A stretch of 64,000 bases of DNA from Paraburkholderia tagetis (GTDB lineage: Bacteria; Pseudomonadota; Gammaproteobacteria; Burkholderiales; Burkholderiaceae). The position numbers and the translations under genes are program-made. The DNA lies in assembly GCF_022213065.1 (NCBI RefSeq), contig NZ_JAKLJA010000012.1, positions 123,047 through 187,046 of the forward strand, in the 5' to 3' direction. Under the pieces are notes generated by a model. That model was given only the letters and a program-made list of their open reading frames with translations. It made no database searches and was not told where the DNA came from. Below are positions 8,866 through 17,926 of the stretch, piece after piece (position 1 is the first letter of the stretch; each line of letters begins with the position of its first letter).

Positions 8866-9657
8866 TCACGGCCCCGGCCGCAACCCCGCCGCCACGCGCC
8901 CCATCTGCTCGATTCCACCGTCAAACAAGCGCGCAAAGTAAGGAATCAGATTCGGCATCATCAACTGAATCAGCAGCAACCCCACGAGCATGGTGAGCGC
9001 AAACCCGATCTGAAAAATACCAATCTGCGGCGCCGCGCGATTCAGAATGCCGAGTGAGATGTTCGTGATAAGTAATGCCACCACCACCGGCAGCGAGAGC
9101 AGCAACCCGCCGTTAAACACCGTCGCGCCCCAGCCCGCAATCAACCTGTAGCCATTTCCCGAAAGCACATTGGCCGACACTGGCACGCTATGAAACGTCT
9201 CGATTAGCGCGGCAATCATCTGCAAATGCCCGTCGAAGACGAGAAACGCGAGCATCGCCATGACATTGAGCCAGGACGAAAGCGCGGGCGTGGACGTATT
9301 GGCCTGCGGATCGAAGAACGAAGCAAAACCCAGCCCCATCCCCAGACCCATCAAATCGCCCGCCGCCGTCACCACGGCAAACACGATCTGCATCGTAAAA
9401 CCCAGCGCCGCGCCGATCAGAAACTGATTGACCAGAATCCACACGCCTTCGGCCGAAAACACTGTGACCTGCGGCATGGCGCCAAGCGTGGGCGCGACGA
9501 TGAGCGTCACGAACGCGGCCAGCGCGATCTTTACGCGCGTGGGCACGGAGCGATGGCCGATCACGGGCGCCACGGCCACCAGCGCGAGAATGCGCGTGAA
9601 CGGCCAGAGGAACGCGGTGAGCCAGAGATTGAGCTGCGCGTAGGTGACGGTGAACAT
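8866..9657 (-). CDS. fliR: Flagellar export gate protein FliR
   Basis: This is an inner-membrane component of the flagellar type III export gate (FliPQR). The product has 263 residues and about six hydrophobic segments (for example LTAFLWPFTRILALVAVAPV near the N-terminus and LTMLVGLLLIQLMMPNLIPY near the C-terminus), with the typical start MFTVTYAQLNLWLTAFLWPF. The frame is open upstream to 9819, but the ATG at 9657 gives the standard FliR N-terminus. It is last in the fliLMNOPQR set and ends 30 bp from tpsB, tail to tail. Confidence 0.95.
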   Translation of the reverse strand: MFTVTYAQLNLWLTAFLWPFTRILALVAVAPVIGHRSVPTRVKIALAAFVTLIVAPTLGAMPQVTVFSAEGVWILVNQFLIGAALGFTMQIVFAVVTAAGDLMGLGMGLGFASFFDPQANTSTPALSSWLNVMAMLAFLVFDGHLQMIAALIETFHSVPVSANVLSGNGYRLIAGWGATVFNGGLLLSLPVVVALLITNISLGILNRAAPQIGIFQIGFALTMLVGLLLIQLMMPNLIPYFARLFDGGIEQMGRVAAGLRPGP

Positions 9658-9739
9658 CGTGTGAGCGTCAGGGGCACCAAAATCGCCGAATGCGCGAGAG
9701 ACGAAAGAGACGAAAGATACGGAAGATAAAAACCGGCGC

Positions 9740-10009
9740 TCAACCCGCGAGCGACGGAATGCTCGCGAAGATGCGATGCATGTAATCGAGCATGGTCGTG
9801 AGCATCCACGGCCCGGCAATCACGAGCGTCACCGCAATCGCGATGAGCTTGGGAATAAACGAGAGCGTGCTTTCGTTGATTTGCGTGGCCGCCTGAAAGA
9901 GGCTCACCACGAGGCCCACCACGAGCGACACCAGCAACAGCGGCGCAGCCAGCAGCAACGCCACATACATGGCCTCGTGCGAAAGGGTCATGACGGTTTC
10001 GGGCGTCAT
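9740..10009 (-). CDS. fliQ: Flagellar export gate protein FliQ
   Basis: An 89-residue, two-helix membrane protein (YVALLLAAPLLLVSLVVGLV and AIAVTLVIAGPWMLTTMLDY) with the conserved FQAATQINESTLSFIPK loop between the helices. It assembles with FliP and FliR as the export gate. A good ribosome site (AAGGAG) precedes the ATG. About 80 bp separate it from fliR. Confidence 0.97.
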   Translation of the reverse strand: MTPETVMTLSHEAMYVALLLAAPLLLVSLVVGLVVSLFQAATQINESTLSFIPKLIAIAVTLVIAGPWMLTTMLDYMHRIFASIPSLAG

Positions 10010-10033
10010 AGCGATCTCCTTGGGTAAAGCGCC

Positions 10034-10879
10034 TCAGGTGAAGCTCTGCGCGAGCGAGCCGATCAGCAGTTGCCAGCCATCCACGAGCACGAACAGCATG
10101 AGCTTGAACGGCAGCGAGATCGTTGCGGGCGACACCATCATCATGCCCATCGACATCAGCACGCTCGCCACCACCATATCGATGATGAGAAACGGAATGA
10201 AGATCGTGAAGCCGATCTGAAAACCGGTCTTCAATTCGCTCGTGACGAACGAAGGCACGAGCAGCGTGAGCGGCACGTCCTCGGGGCCCTGCATGGGCGC
10301 CGCGTGCGAGATGCGCGCGAACAGCGCGAGGTCGGACTCGCGGGTCTGGCGCAGCATGAAGGTCTTGAAGGGCGCGACGCCGCGCGCCACCGCTTCGTCC
10401 ATCGAGATCGCGCCGGCGGCGAACGGTTTGTAGCCGTCGTTATACGCCTTGTCGAGCACCGGCGACATCACGAACAGCGTGAGAAACAGCGCGAGACCCA
10501 CGAGCACCTGGTTGGGCGGCGTGGTGGTGGTGCCGAGCGCCTGGCGCAGCAGCGAGAGCACGATGATGATGCGCGTGAAGCTCGTCATCATCAGCACCAT
10601 CGCGGGCAGGAACGACAGCATCGTGAGCAGCAGCATCGTCTGCACGCTCAGCGAATAGGTGGTGCCGCCGTTCGGGCCCGGGCTCGTGTTGAACGCGGGC
10701 AGGCCTTGCGGCTGCGCCGCTGTTTGCGCGTGCGCGAGATGCGGCAGCAAAAGCGCCACGGCGAGCACGCCGAGCACCAGCGCGACCGGCAAGGCCGCGC
10801 GCGAGATTCTCGCGATCGAGGAAGTGCGCGCGCGCGCGTGGCCGCCCGCGAGCGCGTCAGGAAGGGTGCTGCCGTGCAT
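10034..10879 (-). CDS. fliP: Flagellar export gate protein FliP
   Basis: A 281-residue gate protein with a cleavable signal peptide (hydrophobic core LVLGVLAVALLL, cleavage near AHAQ). Transmembrane segments follow (TMLLLTMLSFLPAMVLMMTS) with the signature SFTRIIIVLSLLRQALGT and a C-terminal pair that includes FTIFIPFLIIDMVVASVLMS. FliP forms the core of the export channel with FliQ and FliR. Its ATG directly abuts the fliO stop. Confidence 0.97.
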   Translation of the reverse strand: MHGSTLPDALAGGHARARTSSIARISRAALPVALVLGVLAVALLLPHLAHAQTAAQPQGLPAFNTSPGPNGGTTYSLSVQTMLLLTMLSFLPAMVLMMTSFTRIIIVLSLLRQALGTTTTPPNQVLVGLALFLTLFVMSPVLDKAYNDGYKPFAAGAISMDEAVARGVAPFKTFMLRQTRESDLALFARISHAAPMQGPEDVPLTLLVPSFVTSELKTGFQIGFTIFIPFLIIDMVVASVLMSMGMMMVSPATISLPFKLMLFVLVDGWQLLIGSLAQSFT

Positions 10880-11488
10880 TTACTGCGCTCCGCCGTCGTG
10901 ACGCTTGAAACGTTTGCCTGCTTCGTGTTTCAGCGCGTCGCGAAAGCGCTGTCCGAAGGTGTTGCCGCTCGTGCCCTGGAGGGCGGCGGGGCCGGCCGAA
11001 TCGCGCGTAGCCGCGCCAGCAGTGGCGGGCAACTCGCCCGCGGGCATCGTGTGCAGGAGGCGCACATTGCCGGGTGCGGCGCCCAGCACGAGCCAGGTGT
11101 CGCCAATCTCGACCACGGCCACGCGCTCCTTGCCGCCGAGCGAGGCGCCGCCCACGGTCTTCACGAGCGCGCTCCTGGGACCGTGCTGGAGCCCCAGGCG
11201 CCGCGCGAGCCATGCGCAGCCGAACACCACGCCAATCACGAGCGCGAGGCCGAACACCGTTTGCAGCACCGCGCCGAAGCCGAGCGACGGCACCGCGCTG
11301 CCAGCGATCACGCCAGAGGCGCTCGATGCCGGGCGCGAGGCCTCGTTCACGGCCTGGTTCAGGGTCTGAAGGTCGGCGGCCTGCGCGGGCGTGGCGGCGA
11401 GCCAGGCGCATGCGCATGACACTGCAAATGCACATGCAAAGGCGACTGCGTTGGCCCGCGCGAAGCCGGATGCGACCAGGCGTTTCAT
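10880..11488 (-). CDS. fliO: Flagellar biosynthesis protein FliO
   Basis: A small membrane protein that helps FliP assemble. The product has 202 residues: a signal-like N-terminus with Cys/Ala-rich hydrophobic stretch to about residue 37, a transmembrane helix at ~69-92 (VLQTVFGLALVIGVVFGCAW), then a basic cytoplasmic domain with GGASLGGKERVAVVEIGDTW, the conserved core of FliO. It overlaps fliN by 4 bp and abuts fliP, consistent with coupled translation. Confidence 0.92.
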   Translation of the reverse strand: MKRLVASGFARANAVAFACAFAVSCACAWLAATPAQAADLQTLNQAVNEASRPASSASGVIAGSAVPSLGFGAVLQTVFGLALVIGVVFGCAWLARRLGLQHGPRSALVKTVGGASLGGKERVAVVEIGDTWLVLGAAPGNVRLLHTMPAGELPATAGAATRDSAGPAALQGTSGNTFGQRFRDALKHEAGKRFKRHDGGAQ

Positions 11489-11970
11489 CGATTCAGCTTC
11501 CGGATGCGCTCGGAGGGCGTGATGATGTCAGTCAGGCGGATGCCGAACTTGTCGTTCACCACCACCACTTCGCCCTGAGCGATGAGGCAGCCGTTCACGA
11601 GCACGTCCATCGGCTCGCCGGCGAGGCCGTCGAGCTCCACCACCGAGCCCTGCGCGAGTTGCAGCAGGTTGCGGATGGCGATCTTGGTGCGCCCCAGTTC
11701 GACGGTCATCTGGACGGGAATGTCCAGAATCATGTCGATGTCGTTGCGCGTCGATCCCGAATCGACTTTCGAGAGCGGCTGGAACACGGCGGCGGGCTGC
11801 GCGGCCACTTCGTGGCTTTCGTGGCCGTTCTGCTCGGCGAGCGCGGCGGCCCAATCGTCCATGGCGTCCATGGCGTCCGCCGCCTCCGCTGCGCCTGCCG
11901 CGCTTGCTGAGGCTTGCTGGCCCGGTTCGAGCACGGGCTCGCTTCCTTGCGTGGCGTTCACGTCACTCAT
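11485..11970 (-). CDS. fliN: Flagellar motor switch protein FliN
   Basis: C-ring protein that works with FliM and FliG in rotation switching and docks FliH/FliI. The product has 161 residues, with an Ala/Glu-rich N-terminal part (~1-75) and a C-terminal SpoA domain containing DIPVQMTVELGRTKIAIRNL and ending near DIITPSERIRKLNR. The ATG at 11970 is chosen over an in-frame GTG at 11976 because AAGGAAGG lies 5 nt upstream of it. It overlaps the end of fliM by 8 bp. Confidence 0.95.
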   Translation of the reverse strand: MSDVNATQGSEPVLEPGQQASASAAGAAEAADAMDAMDDWAAALAEQNGHESHEVAAQPAAVFQPLSKVDSGSTRNDIDMILDIPVQMTVELGRTKIAIRNLLQLAQGSVVELDGLAGEPMDVLVNGCLIAQGEVVVVNDKFGIRLTDIITPSERIRKLNR

Positions 11971-12967
11971 ATCCACCTTCCTTCATCGTGTCGGCTGCGC
12001 TGATCATCTTCTGGACCCGCAACGCGTATTGACCATTGAAAATTCCGTAGCCGCATTCCATCACCGGCACGCCGTCCACCTTGGCGACGATGTGCTCGGG
12101 AATATTCATCGGCAGCACGTCGCCCTTCTTCATGTTCAGGATCTGCTCGAACGTGACCGGCACGTGCGCGAGATCGGCGGTCAGCTCCACTTCGGCGGCC
12201 TGCACCTGCTGCGAGAGCACGCGCACCCAGCGGCGGTCCACGTCGAGCACTTCGCCTTGCAGCGGCGAGGCGAGCACATCGCGGATCGGCTCGATCATCG
12301 AGTAGGGCATGCAGATGTGCAGCGTGCCGCCTGTCGTGCCGAACTCGATCGAAAACTGCGTGACGATCACGATCTCGTTGGGCGTCGCGACGTTGGCGAA
12401 CTGCGTGTGCATTTCCGAGCGCACGTGCTCGAACGTGAGCGGGCGCACGCTCTTCCACGCCGTGGTGTAGTGATCGAACACGAGACTGAGCAGCTTGCTG
12501 ATGATGCGCTGCTCGGTTTGCGTGAAGTCGCGGCCTTCGACGCGCGTGTGAAAGCGCCCGTCGCCGCCGAACAGGTTGTCCACCACGAAGAACACGAGGT
12601 TCGGGTCGAACACGAAGAGCGAGGTGCCGCGCAGCGGCTTCACGTGCACGAGGTTCAGGTTCGTCGGGATCGGCAGATTGCGCGTGAACTCGCTGTACTT
12701 CTGCACGCGCACGGGGCCGACGGAAATCTCGGCGGTGCGGCGCATGAAGTTGAAGATGCCCACGCGCATGAGACGCGCGAAACGCTCGTTGATGATTTCG
12801 AGGCCGGGCATGCGCCCGCGCACGATGCGTTCTTGCGTCGCGATGTTGTACGGACGCACGCCCTGCTTTTCGGTCTGCGTGGCCTCGGTGTCGACTTCGC
12901 CGGTGACGCCTTTGAGGAGGGCATCGACCTCCTCCTGCGACATGAACTCGTCGTGACCCATGCTCAT
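11963..12967 (-). CDS. fliM: Flagellar motor switch protein FliM
   Basis: The C-ring protein that binds CheY-P and couples it to the switch. The product has 334 residues and starts MSMGHDEFMSQEEVDALLKG; SQEEVDALL is the conserved CheY-P binding peptide. A CheC-like middle domain and a C-terminal SpoA domain (VPVTFEQILNMKKGDVLPM) follow. The ATG at 12967 has GGAG 9 nt upstream; MGHDEF at 12961 is the alternative. It overlaps fliN. Confidence 0.95.
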   Translation of the reverse strand: MSMGHDEFMSQEEVDALLKGVTGEVDTEATQTEKQGVRPYNIATQERIVRGRMPGLEIINERFARLMRVGIFNFMRRTAEISVGPVRVQKYSEFTRNLPIPTNLNLVHVKPLRGTSLFVFDPNLVFFVVDNLFGGDGRFHTRVEGRDFTQTEQRIISKLLSLVFDHYTTAWKSVRPLTFEHVRSEMHTQFANVATPNEIVIVTQFSIEFGTTGGTLHICMPYSMIEPIRDVLASPLQGEVLDVDRRWVRVLSQQVQAAEVELTADLAHVPVTFEQILNMKKGDVLPMNIPEHIVAKVDGVPVMECGYGIFNGQYALRVQKMISAADTMKEGGYE

Positions 12968-13063
12968 GATGCAAGGCTCCGGATTGGCTGCGCGCGGCCC
13001 GCGCATGTGCAGGCGGCATGCGGGCGGACGCGCGGGTTCATGTTGAGCGTGTTCATGCTGTGC

Positions 13064-13570
13064 TTACTGCACGACGAATTCGGTGAACAGCACGTCATCG
13101 ACCTTGGCGGGCGTGGCGCGCGGGTCGGAGGGCTGCGCGATGATCGTGGCGAGCTCGCCCGCGAGCGCGCGCTTGCCGTCGAGCGGCGCGAGATCGGACG
13201 GATGCTTGTTCGAGAGCGCGAGCAGCACGCGGCTGCGGATCTCGGGCATGTGCGCGACGAGCGCGTCCTGGGTGGCCTGGCTGTCGAGCTTGAGCGTGAG
13301 ACCGATGCGCAGATAGTGCGCTTCGCCGTCGTCGGATTGCAGGTTGACGGTCATCGGCTCGAGCGCGTAGTAGACGGGCGCGGCGGGCAGCGGCAGCGCG
13401 CTCGCGGCGGCAGGGGCGCTGGCCGCGTGGCGCGACATGAAGAACCAGACGCCGCCGCCCGCCGCGCCAGCGGCAAGAATCGCGATGAGCACGATAAGAA
13501 GGATGCGCTTCAGCGGTCCGGGTTGCGCGCCCTGGGGCGCGGCTTGCTGGGTTGCGGTCGTGGTCGCCAT
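13064..13570 (-). CDS. fliL: Flagellar basal body-associated protein FliL
   Basis: A 168-residue single-pass membrane protein associated with the basal body and stator. One transmembrane helix is present at ~24-48 (ILLIVLIAILAAGAAGGGVW), then a periplasmic domain with VYYALEPMTVNLQSDDGEAH and a C-terminus ending DVLFTEFVVQ, both typical. It is the first gene of the fliLMNOPQR set and is separated from fliK by 373 bp, so it may have its own promoter. Confidence 0.95.
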   Translation of the reverse strand: MATTTATQQAAPQGAQPGPLKRILLIVLIAILAAGAAGGGVWFFMSRHAASAPAAASALPLPAAPVYYALEPMTVNLQSDDGEAHYLRIGLTLKLDSQATQDALVAHMPEIRSRVLLALSNKHPSDLAPLDGKRALAGELATIIAQPSDPRATPAKVDDVLFTEFVVQ

Positions 13571-13943
13571 GTCGGTCGTGAGTCTGGGGTGGTGCGGATG
13601 TCGGGGCCGGGCGGTGCGCGCTGCTTCGTTGCCGCTCGCCAGGCCGCGCGCTCGTATTTATTTCGGCAGCCTGCATTGTTCCGGCTTTTGCGCTACGGCG
13701 ATGGGAGGAATAGACGGGGGATTTGCAGCTATCTCCTGGTTTTGTGCGGCGCAAGCGTGCGCCGTGGCCGTGCGTAGCCATGCGCGGCGGGTCGGATGCG
13801 CGTGGTAGGGATGTGCGCGGGCGCGCGGCGTGAAGGCTTGCGCAACGCTGGCGCGGTCGCGCTGGCCGCTGGCCCGGCGCTTTAGCGCACGGAAGTCCGT
13901 GCGCGGCCGTATGCGCCTTGCGGCGCGAGTGGTGTCATACGCT
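13571..13943 (-). other. fliK-fliL intergenic region with hairpin and a weak sigma-28-like element
   Basis: A 373-bp gap within the otherwise packed flagellar genes. I see no convincing gene in it. It contains a perfect 9-bp inverted repeat (GCGCACGGA / TCCGTGCGC, 13885-13904) about 40 bp past the fliK stop, without a T run. Nearer fliL on the minus strand there is a GCCGAAAT (around 13658-13665) resembling the sigma-28 -10 box GCCGATAA, but no matching -35. Confidence 0.4.
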
Positions 13944-15572
13944 TCACGCAAACGTATCGATCAAGCCCACGGTACGTTGCGTGACCGTAGCGGGGGTGCT
14001 TGCGGCGCTGTCCGCACCGCCTGCCGCGCCGATGCCGGCCACGCCAGCCGAACGCGACGCGCGCGAACCGCCCGAGCCCGAACCGCTGCCGTTGTCTTGC
14101 TGCGCCTGCTGGTTCATCTGGCGCGAGAAGCCGTCGCTCACGCTCGCGCTGCCAAGGCCGATGCCGCTCTGCTGCATCTGCTCGCGCAGCTTCGGCAGTG
14201 CGGCCTCCACCGCCTCGCGCACCTGCTGGTGCTGCGAGACGAACAGTGCGTGCGCATGGTTGTCGGCGACTTGCAGCACGACTTGCAGCGGCCCAAGGTC
14301 CTTGGGATTGAGCGTGAGTTCCGCCGACTGTTGGTGTGCGTTCGAGAGGAACACCACCTTCTGGCTGAGCGCGTCATCCCAGCCCGGCGTGCCCACTTGC
14401 GGGGCGAGCGCGGCGGACGCCGCAGCCGTTGCGGCCGGGTTGATGTTCGCGCTCTGGGCAGCCTGGGTCGCCTGGGCCTGCGCTGCTGCTGCGGCGGCGG
14501 CCTGGGTCGCGGCCTGATTAGCTGCCTGGTTAGCCGCCTGGTTTGCGGCGAGGGCGTCGGTGGCGTTGTTCGATGCGGCCGGTTGCGCGGAGGTGGCCTG
14601 CTGCGCGGCCGTCGCAAGCGCGGCATTGGCGTTTTGCGTGCCCGCATCCTGCGCCGTGGCGGCCCCGGACTTCGCGGCGCCGTTGGCGGCGTTCTTGTCG
14701 TCGATGCCGGCGCCCAGCGTTTTCGCCTTAGCCTGCGCGCCCATGTGCGCCGCGAAGCTGCCCGCGATGGTCGAATTCGCCGCCGCAGCGCCCTGAGCCG
14801 CACCTTGTGCGGCACCCGCTTGCGTGTTCAGCGTGGCCGCGCCGCCGCGCAGCGTCGCGAGCGCGGCGTGCAGCGCGTCGCTCACCGATTTCGGGTCGCT
14901 GCTGGCGGTGCCTGTGCCTGTGCCGTCACCCGCCGTGCCGTTGGTGCCATTGGCGCCGTTCGCATCGGCACTCGCGCCCGCTGCCCCGGCCGCTGCGGAG
15001 GCAACGCTGGCGAGCGTGGCGTCGACTGCCTGCGCGGCGGCGTCGCCAGCGCCTTGGGCCTGCTGCGCCGCCTGCTGGGCCTGCTGTGCTGCCTGCTGCG
15101 CCTGAACCTGCGCCGCGGCGGCCTGCGAGCCGGCGGCTTCGGCCTGCTTCTGGCGCGCGTAGGCGTCGTCGGCGCGGTGATCGACATTCGGTGCGTTCTG
15201 CACGCCCTGCGCCGAAGCGCCATTACCGGACTGTTGCCCTGCGGGTGTCCCTTGTGTCCCTTGTGTCCCTGGTGCCGCCGGTGTCGATTGCGCCGATTGC
15301 ACCGATTGCGAAGCGCGCTGCGCCGCCACCGCGCCGCCATGAGCCAGCGAAGCCTGCGCATCCTGCCGCGCGGCGCTGGCTTGCGGGACCGCGATGTTCC
15401 GCGCGCTTTGCGCCGAGATGCTTTGCTGCAGCGTCTGCGCGAAGCCGCTGCGCGCGAGGTCGGAAGGGCTCGTGCCGTTGCTGGCCACGTTGCTGGCCCC
15501 GTTGCTGGATGCGCCCGTGGCGGCATCCACGGCGGCGCCGAGCAACGAACTGACTGCGGATAGAAGCGACAT
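13944..15572 (-). CDS. fliK: Flagellar hook-length control protein FliK
   Basis: Secreted ruler that sets hook length and triggers the FlhB specificity switch. The product has 542 residues: a very Ala/Gln-rich, low-complexity N-terminal two-thirds and a C-terminal Flg_hook domain (LNPKDLGPLQVVLQVADNHA, then LFVSQHQQVREAVEAALPKL). Context is fliJ 39 bp upstream. The poorly conserved, repeat-like N-terminus is usual in this family. A second FliK-like gene lies at 23160-24800. Confidence 0.92.
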   Translation of the reverse strand: MSLLSAVSSLLGAAVDAATGASSNGASNVASNGTSPSDLARSGFAQTLQQSISAQSARNIAVPQASAARQDAQASLAHGGAVAAQRASQSVQSAQSTPAAPGTQGTQGTPAGQQSGNGASAQGVQNAPNVDHRADDAYARQKQAEAAGSQAAAAQVQAQQAAQQAQQAAQQAQGAGDAAAQAVDATLASVASAAAGAAGASADANGANGTNGTAGDGTGTGTASSDPKSVSDALHAALATLRGGAATLNTQAGAAQGAAQGAAAANSTIAGSFAAHMGAQAKAKTLGAGIDDKNAANGAAKSGAATAQDAGTQNANAALATAAQQATSAQPAASNNATDALAANQAANQAANQAATQAAAAAAAQAQATQAAQSANINPAATAAASAALAPQVGTPGWDDALSQKVVFLSNAHQQSAELTLNPKDLGPLQVVLQVADNHAHALFVSQHQQVREAVEAALPKLREQMQQSGIGLGSASVSDGFSRQMNQQAQQDNGSGSGSGGSRASRSAGVAGIGAAGGADSAASTPATVTQRTVGLIDTFA

Positions 15573-15611
15573 GCTATCTGCTCTCTTGAACGTGATCTGG
15601 GCGCATGCCCA

Positions 15612-16061
15612 TCAATGATGCGAGGTGCGCATGCGCAGCACGCGGGCGGCATGCTCGTCGGCGTCGCGCTGTTCGCGGCGGGCGTCCTTGCGCGCCTCCA
15701 CCGCGTTCTGGCGCGACTCCAGCACCTCATACGAGCCGAGTTTCTGCTTGCTGCGCTGCCAGTCGGGCTTCGCGGCCTCCACGCGCTGCGTCGCCTGCTC
15801 GAGCATGCGGCGCTGCTGGTCGATGGCGGAGTCGAGCGTGTCGATGAACGCCTGGAAGTTGCGCACATTGCCGGCGGCCATGCCCGCGCGCGCCGACTCG
15901 GTAAAGCGCGCGTGATACTCGTCGCGGTAGTCGATCAGCGACTTCAGTTGCTTCTCGATTTCCACGCGCTCGCGCTGTACGCGCCCGAGCCGTTGCGTTG
16001 CGGCGTCGACATCGTCCTGCGCGAGGCCGATGAGGGTCTGCAGCGCGGTCTGCTTTGTCAT
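15612..16061 (-). CDS. fliJ: Flagellar export chaperone FliJ
   Basis: A 149-residue, highly charged, almost entirely coiled-coil protein (LQTLIGLAQDDVDAATQRLG..., then QQRRMLEQATQRVEAAKPDW). FliJ is the stalk-like component of the FliHIJ ATPase complex and a general chaperone of export. Its start overlaps the fliI stop by 4 bp (ATGA). Confidence 0.92.
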   Translation of the reverse strand: MTKQTALQTLIGLAQDDVDAATQRLGRVQRERVEIEKQLKSLIDYRDEYHARFTESARAGMAAGNVRNFQAFIDTLDSAIDQQRRMLEQATQRVEAAKPDWQRSKQKLGSYEVLESRQNAVEARKDARREQRDADEHAARVLRMRTSHH

Positions 16062-17926
16062 GTCCTGGCTCCCTGGCCGTTGCCCGAAGTGTTGCCCAGT
16101 GTGTTACCCATCAGCGCGCCGAGCATCTCGACGCTTTGTTCGTAGTTCGCGGTTTCGCGAAAGCCCTGCTGAAGAAAGGCCTCGATGCGCGGATACAGCG
16201 CGATGGCGCGGTCGAGCACGGCGTCGCGTCCGCTCACGTAAGCGCCCACGTTGATGAGGTCGCGGTTGCGCTGGTAGCGCGAGAGCATCTGCTTGAACGC
16301 GCGCGTGCGGTTCAGATGCTGATCGTCGATCAGCGCGGTCATCGCGCGGCTGATCGATGCCTCGATATCGATGGCCGGATAGTGGCCCGCTTCCGCGAGC
16401 GCGCGGGAGAGCACGATATGGCCGTCGAGAATCGCGCGCGCGGAGTCGGCGATGGGGTCCTGCTGGTCGTCGCCTTCGGTGAGCACGGTGTAGAACGCCG
16501 TGATCGAGCCGCCGCCTTCGGGGCCGTTGCCGGTGCGCTCGACGAGCGCGGGCAGCTTCGCGAACACCGAGGGCGGATAGCCCTTGGTCGCGGGCGGCTC
16601 GCCAATCGCGAGCGCGATCTCGCGCTGCGCCATCGCGTAGCGCGTGAGCGAGTCCATCAGCAGCAGCACGTGCTTGCCCTGATCGCGGAAGTATTCGGCC
16701 AGCGTGGTCGTGTACGCGGCGGCCTGCATGCGCAGCAGCGGCGAGACGTCGGCGGGCGCGGCCACCACGACCGAGCGCGCCAGCCCCTCGACGCCCAGGA
16801 TCTGCTCGATGAATTCCTTCACTTCGCGGCCGCGCTCGCCGATCAGCCCGATCACGATGACTTCGGCGCTGGTTGCGCGCGCCATGGTGCCGAGCAGCAC
16901 CGACTTGCCGACGCCCGAGCCCGCAAAGAGGCCCATGCGCTGGCCGCGCCCGACCGTCAACAGCGCGTTGATCGCGCGCACGCCCACGTCGAGCACCTTG
17001 TGGATCGGCTCGCGGTTCAGCGGGTTGATGACGGGCGCGGTGAGCGGCGCGTCGGCTTCGGTATCGAGGGCGCCCAGGCCGTCGAGCGGGCGGCCCGAGG
17101 CGTCGAGCACGCGTCCGAGCAGCCCCCAGCCCACCGGCAGGCGCTTGGCGCCCGCCATCGGATCGGCGATGGGCGCGCTCTCCAGCGGCCAGACCCGCGA
17201 GCCGGGCAGCAAGCCGGCCACTTCGGTGGTGGGCATGAGAAAGAGCTTGTCGCCCGCGAAGCCCACCACCTCGGCTTCGGCCATCGGCAGCGCACTGCCC
17301 GGCGGCAACTCGATCATCACCTCCGAGCCCACGGCGAGGCGCAGCCCCACGGCTTCGAGCACGAGGCCCGCCGCGCGCGTGAGGCGCCCGCAGCCGCGCA
17401 GCGGCAGCGCACGGGCGCTGCGTGCGCGCACGCCGGCCAGATGTGCATTCCAGGCGGTGAGGTGAGGGTTGGTCGGGTCGTAGTTCGGCGGCGGAGTCCA
17501 GGGCGCGCGCGAGTCGGCGGCCGGGTCACGCGGGCCGCTCGGGCTGACCGAGGGATCGTCGTGGCCGACATCGGCGCCGTTCCACTCTGCGCTGGAGGCA
17601 TCGGCTGCATCGGCTGCATTGGTTGCATCAGTCGCATGAGCCGCATGAGCCGCATGAGCGATGGCGGCCTCGACGGCGTCGAGCGTCGCAGCGGCCTGAG
17701 TGACTGCATGTGCGGCTGATTGAGCGGCTGAATGAGTGGCTGAATGAGCGGCGGCATCGGCGCCGTGCTGGCCTGCTTGCGCGTCGTCGCCCACCAGCAC
17801 GCCGCGCGTTTGCGCCGGGTCGTGCGCGCCGGGTCCGAACGATGCGAGCGCAAGTTCCTGCTCGAGCGGCGTGAGGCCGCCCGTATGGATCGTCTGGTGC
17901 GGATTGGCGTTCGCCGCGTTCACCAT
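16058..17926 (-). CDS. fliI: Flagellum-specific ATPase FliI with long N-terminal extension
   Basis: ATPase of the flagellar export apparatus, related to the F1 beta subunit. The Walker A motif GSGVGKS is at residues 336-342, Walker B within VLLLMDSLTR, and the family signature GEPPATKGYPPSVFAKLP is present. At 622 aa it is about 165 residues longer than typical FliI (~457). The excess lies in residues ~45-160 and is low-complexity (Ala/His/Ser/Asp-rich runs such as AAHSATHSAAQSAAH). It overlaps fliH by 7 bp and fliJ by 4 bp. The ATG at 17926 is kept because it overlaps fliH and the first 40 residues (EQELALASFGPG) look like ordinary coding. Confidence 0.94.
   Translation of the reverse strand: MVNAANANPHQTIHTGGLTPLEQELALASFGPGAHDPAQTRGVLVGDDAQAGQHGADAAAHSATHSAAQSAAHAVTQAAATLDAVEAAIAHAAHAAHATDATNAADAADASSAEWNGADVGHDDPSVSPSGPRDPAADSRAPWTPPPNYDPTNPHLTAWNAHLAGVRARSARALPLRGCGRLTRAAGLVLEAVGLRLAVGSEVMIELPPGSALPMAEAEVVGFAGDKLFLMPTTEVAGLLPGSRVWPLESAPIADPMAGAKRLPVGWGLLGRVLDASGRPLDGLGALDTEADAPLTAPVINPLNREPIHKVLDVGVRAINALLTVGRGQRMGLFAGSGVGKSVLLGTMARATSAEVIVIGLIGERGREVKEFIEQILGVEGLARSVVVAAPADVSPLLRMQAAAYTTTLAEYFRDQGKHVLLLMDSLTRYAMAQREIALAIGEPPATKGYPPSVFAKLPALVERTGNGPEGGGSITAFYTVLTEGDDQQDPIADSARAILDGHIVLSRALAEAGHYPAIDIEASISRAMTALIDDQHLNRTRAFKQMLSRYQRNRDLINVGAYVSGRDAVLDRAIALYPRIEAFLQQGFRETANYEQSVEMLGALMGNTLGNTSGNGQGART

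Noticed and set aside
11582..13777. Plus-strand open frame antisense to fliN, fliM and fliL
   Set aside because: Arg/His-rich shadow frame; the opposite strand encodes three well-conserved overlapping flagellar genes.
13658..13951. Minus-strand open frame of 97 codons in the fliK-fliL gap
   Set aside because: Arg/Ala-rich, overlaps the fliK stop and a hairpin, with no ribosome site or conserved motif.
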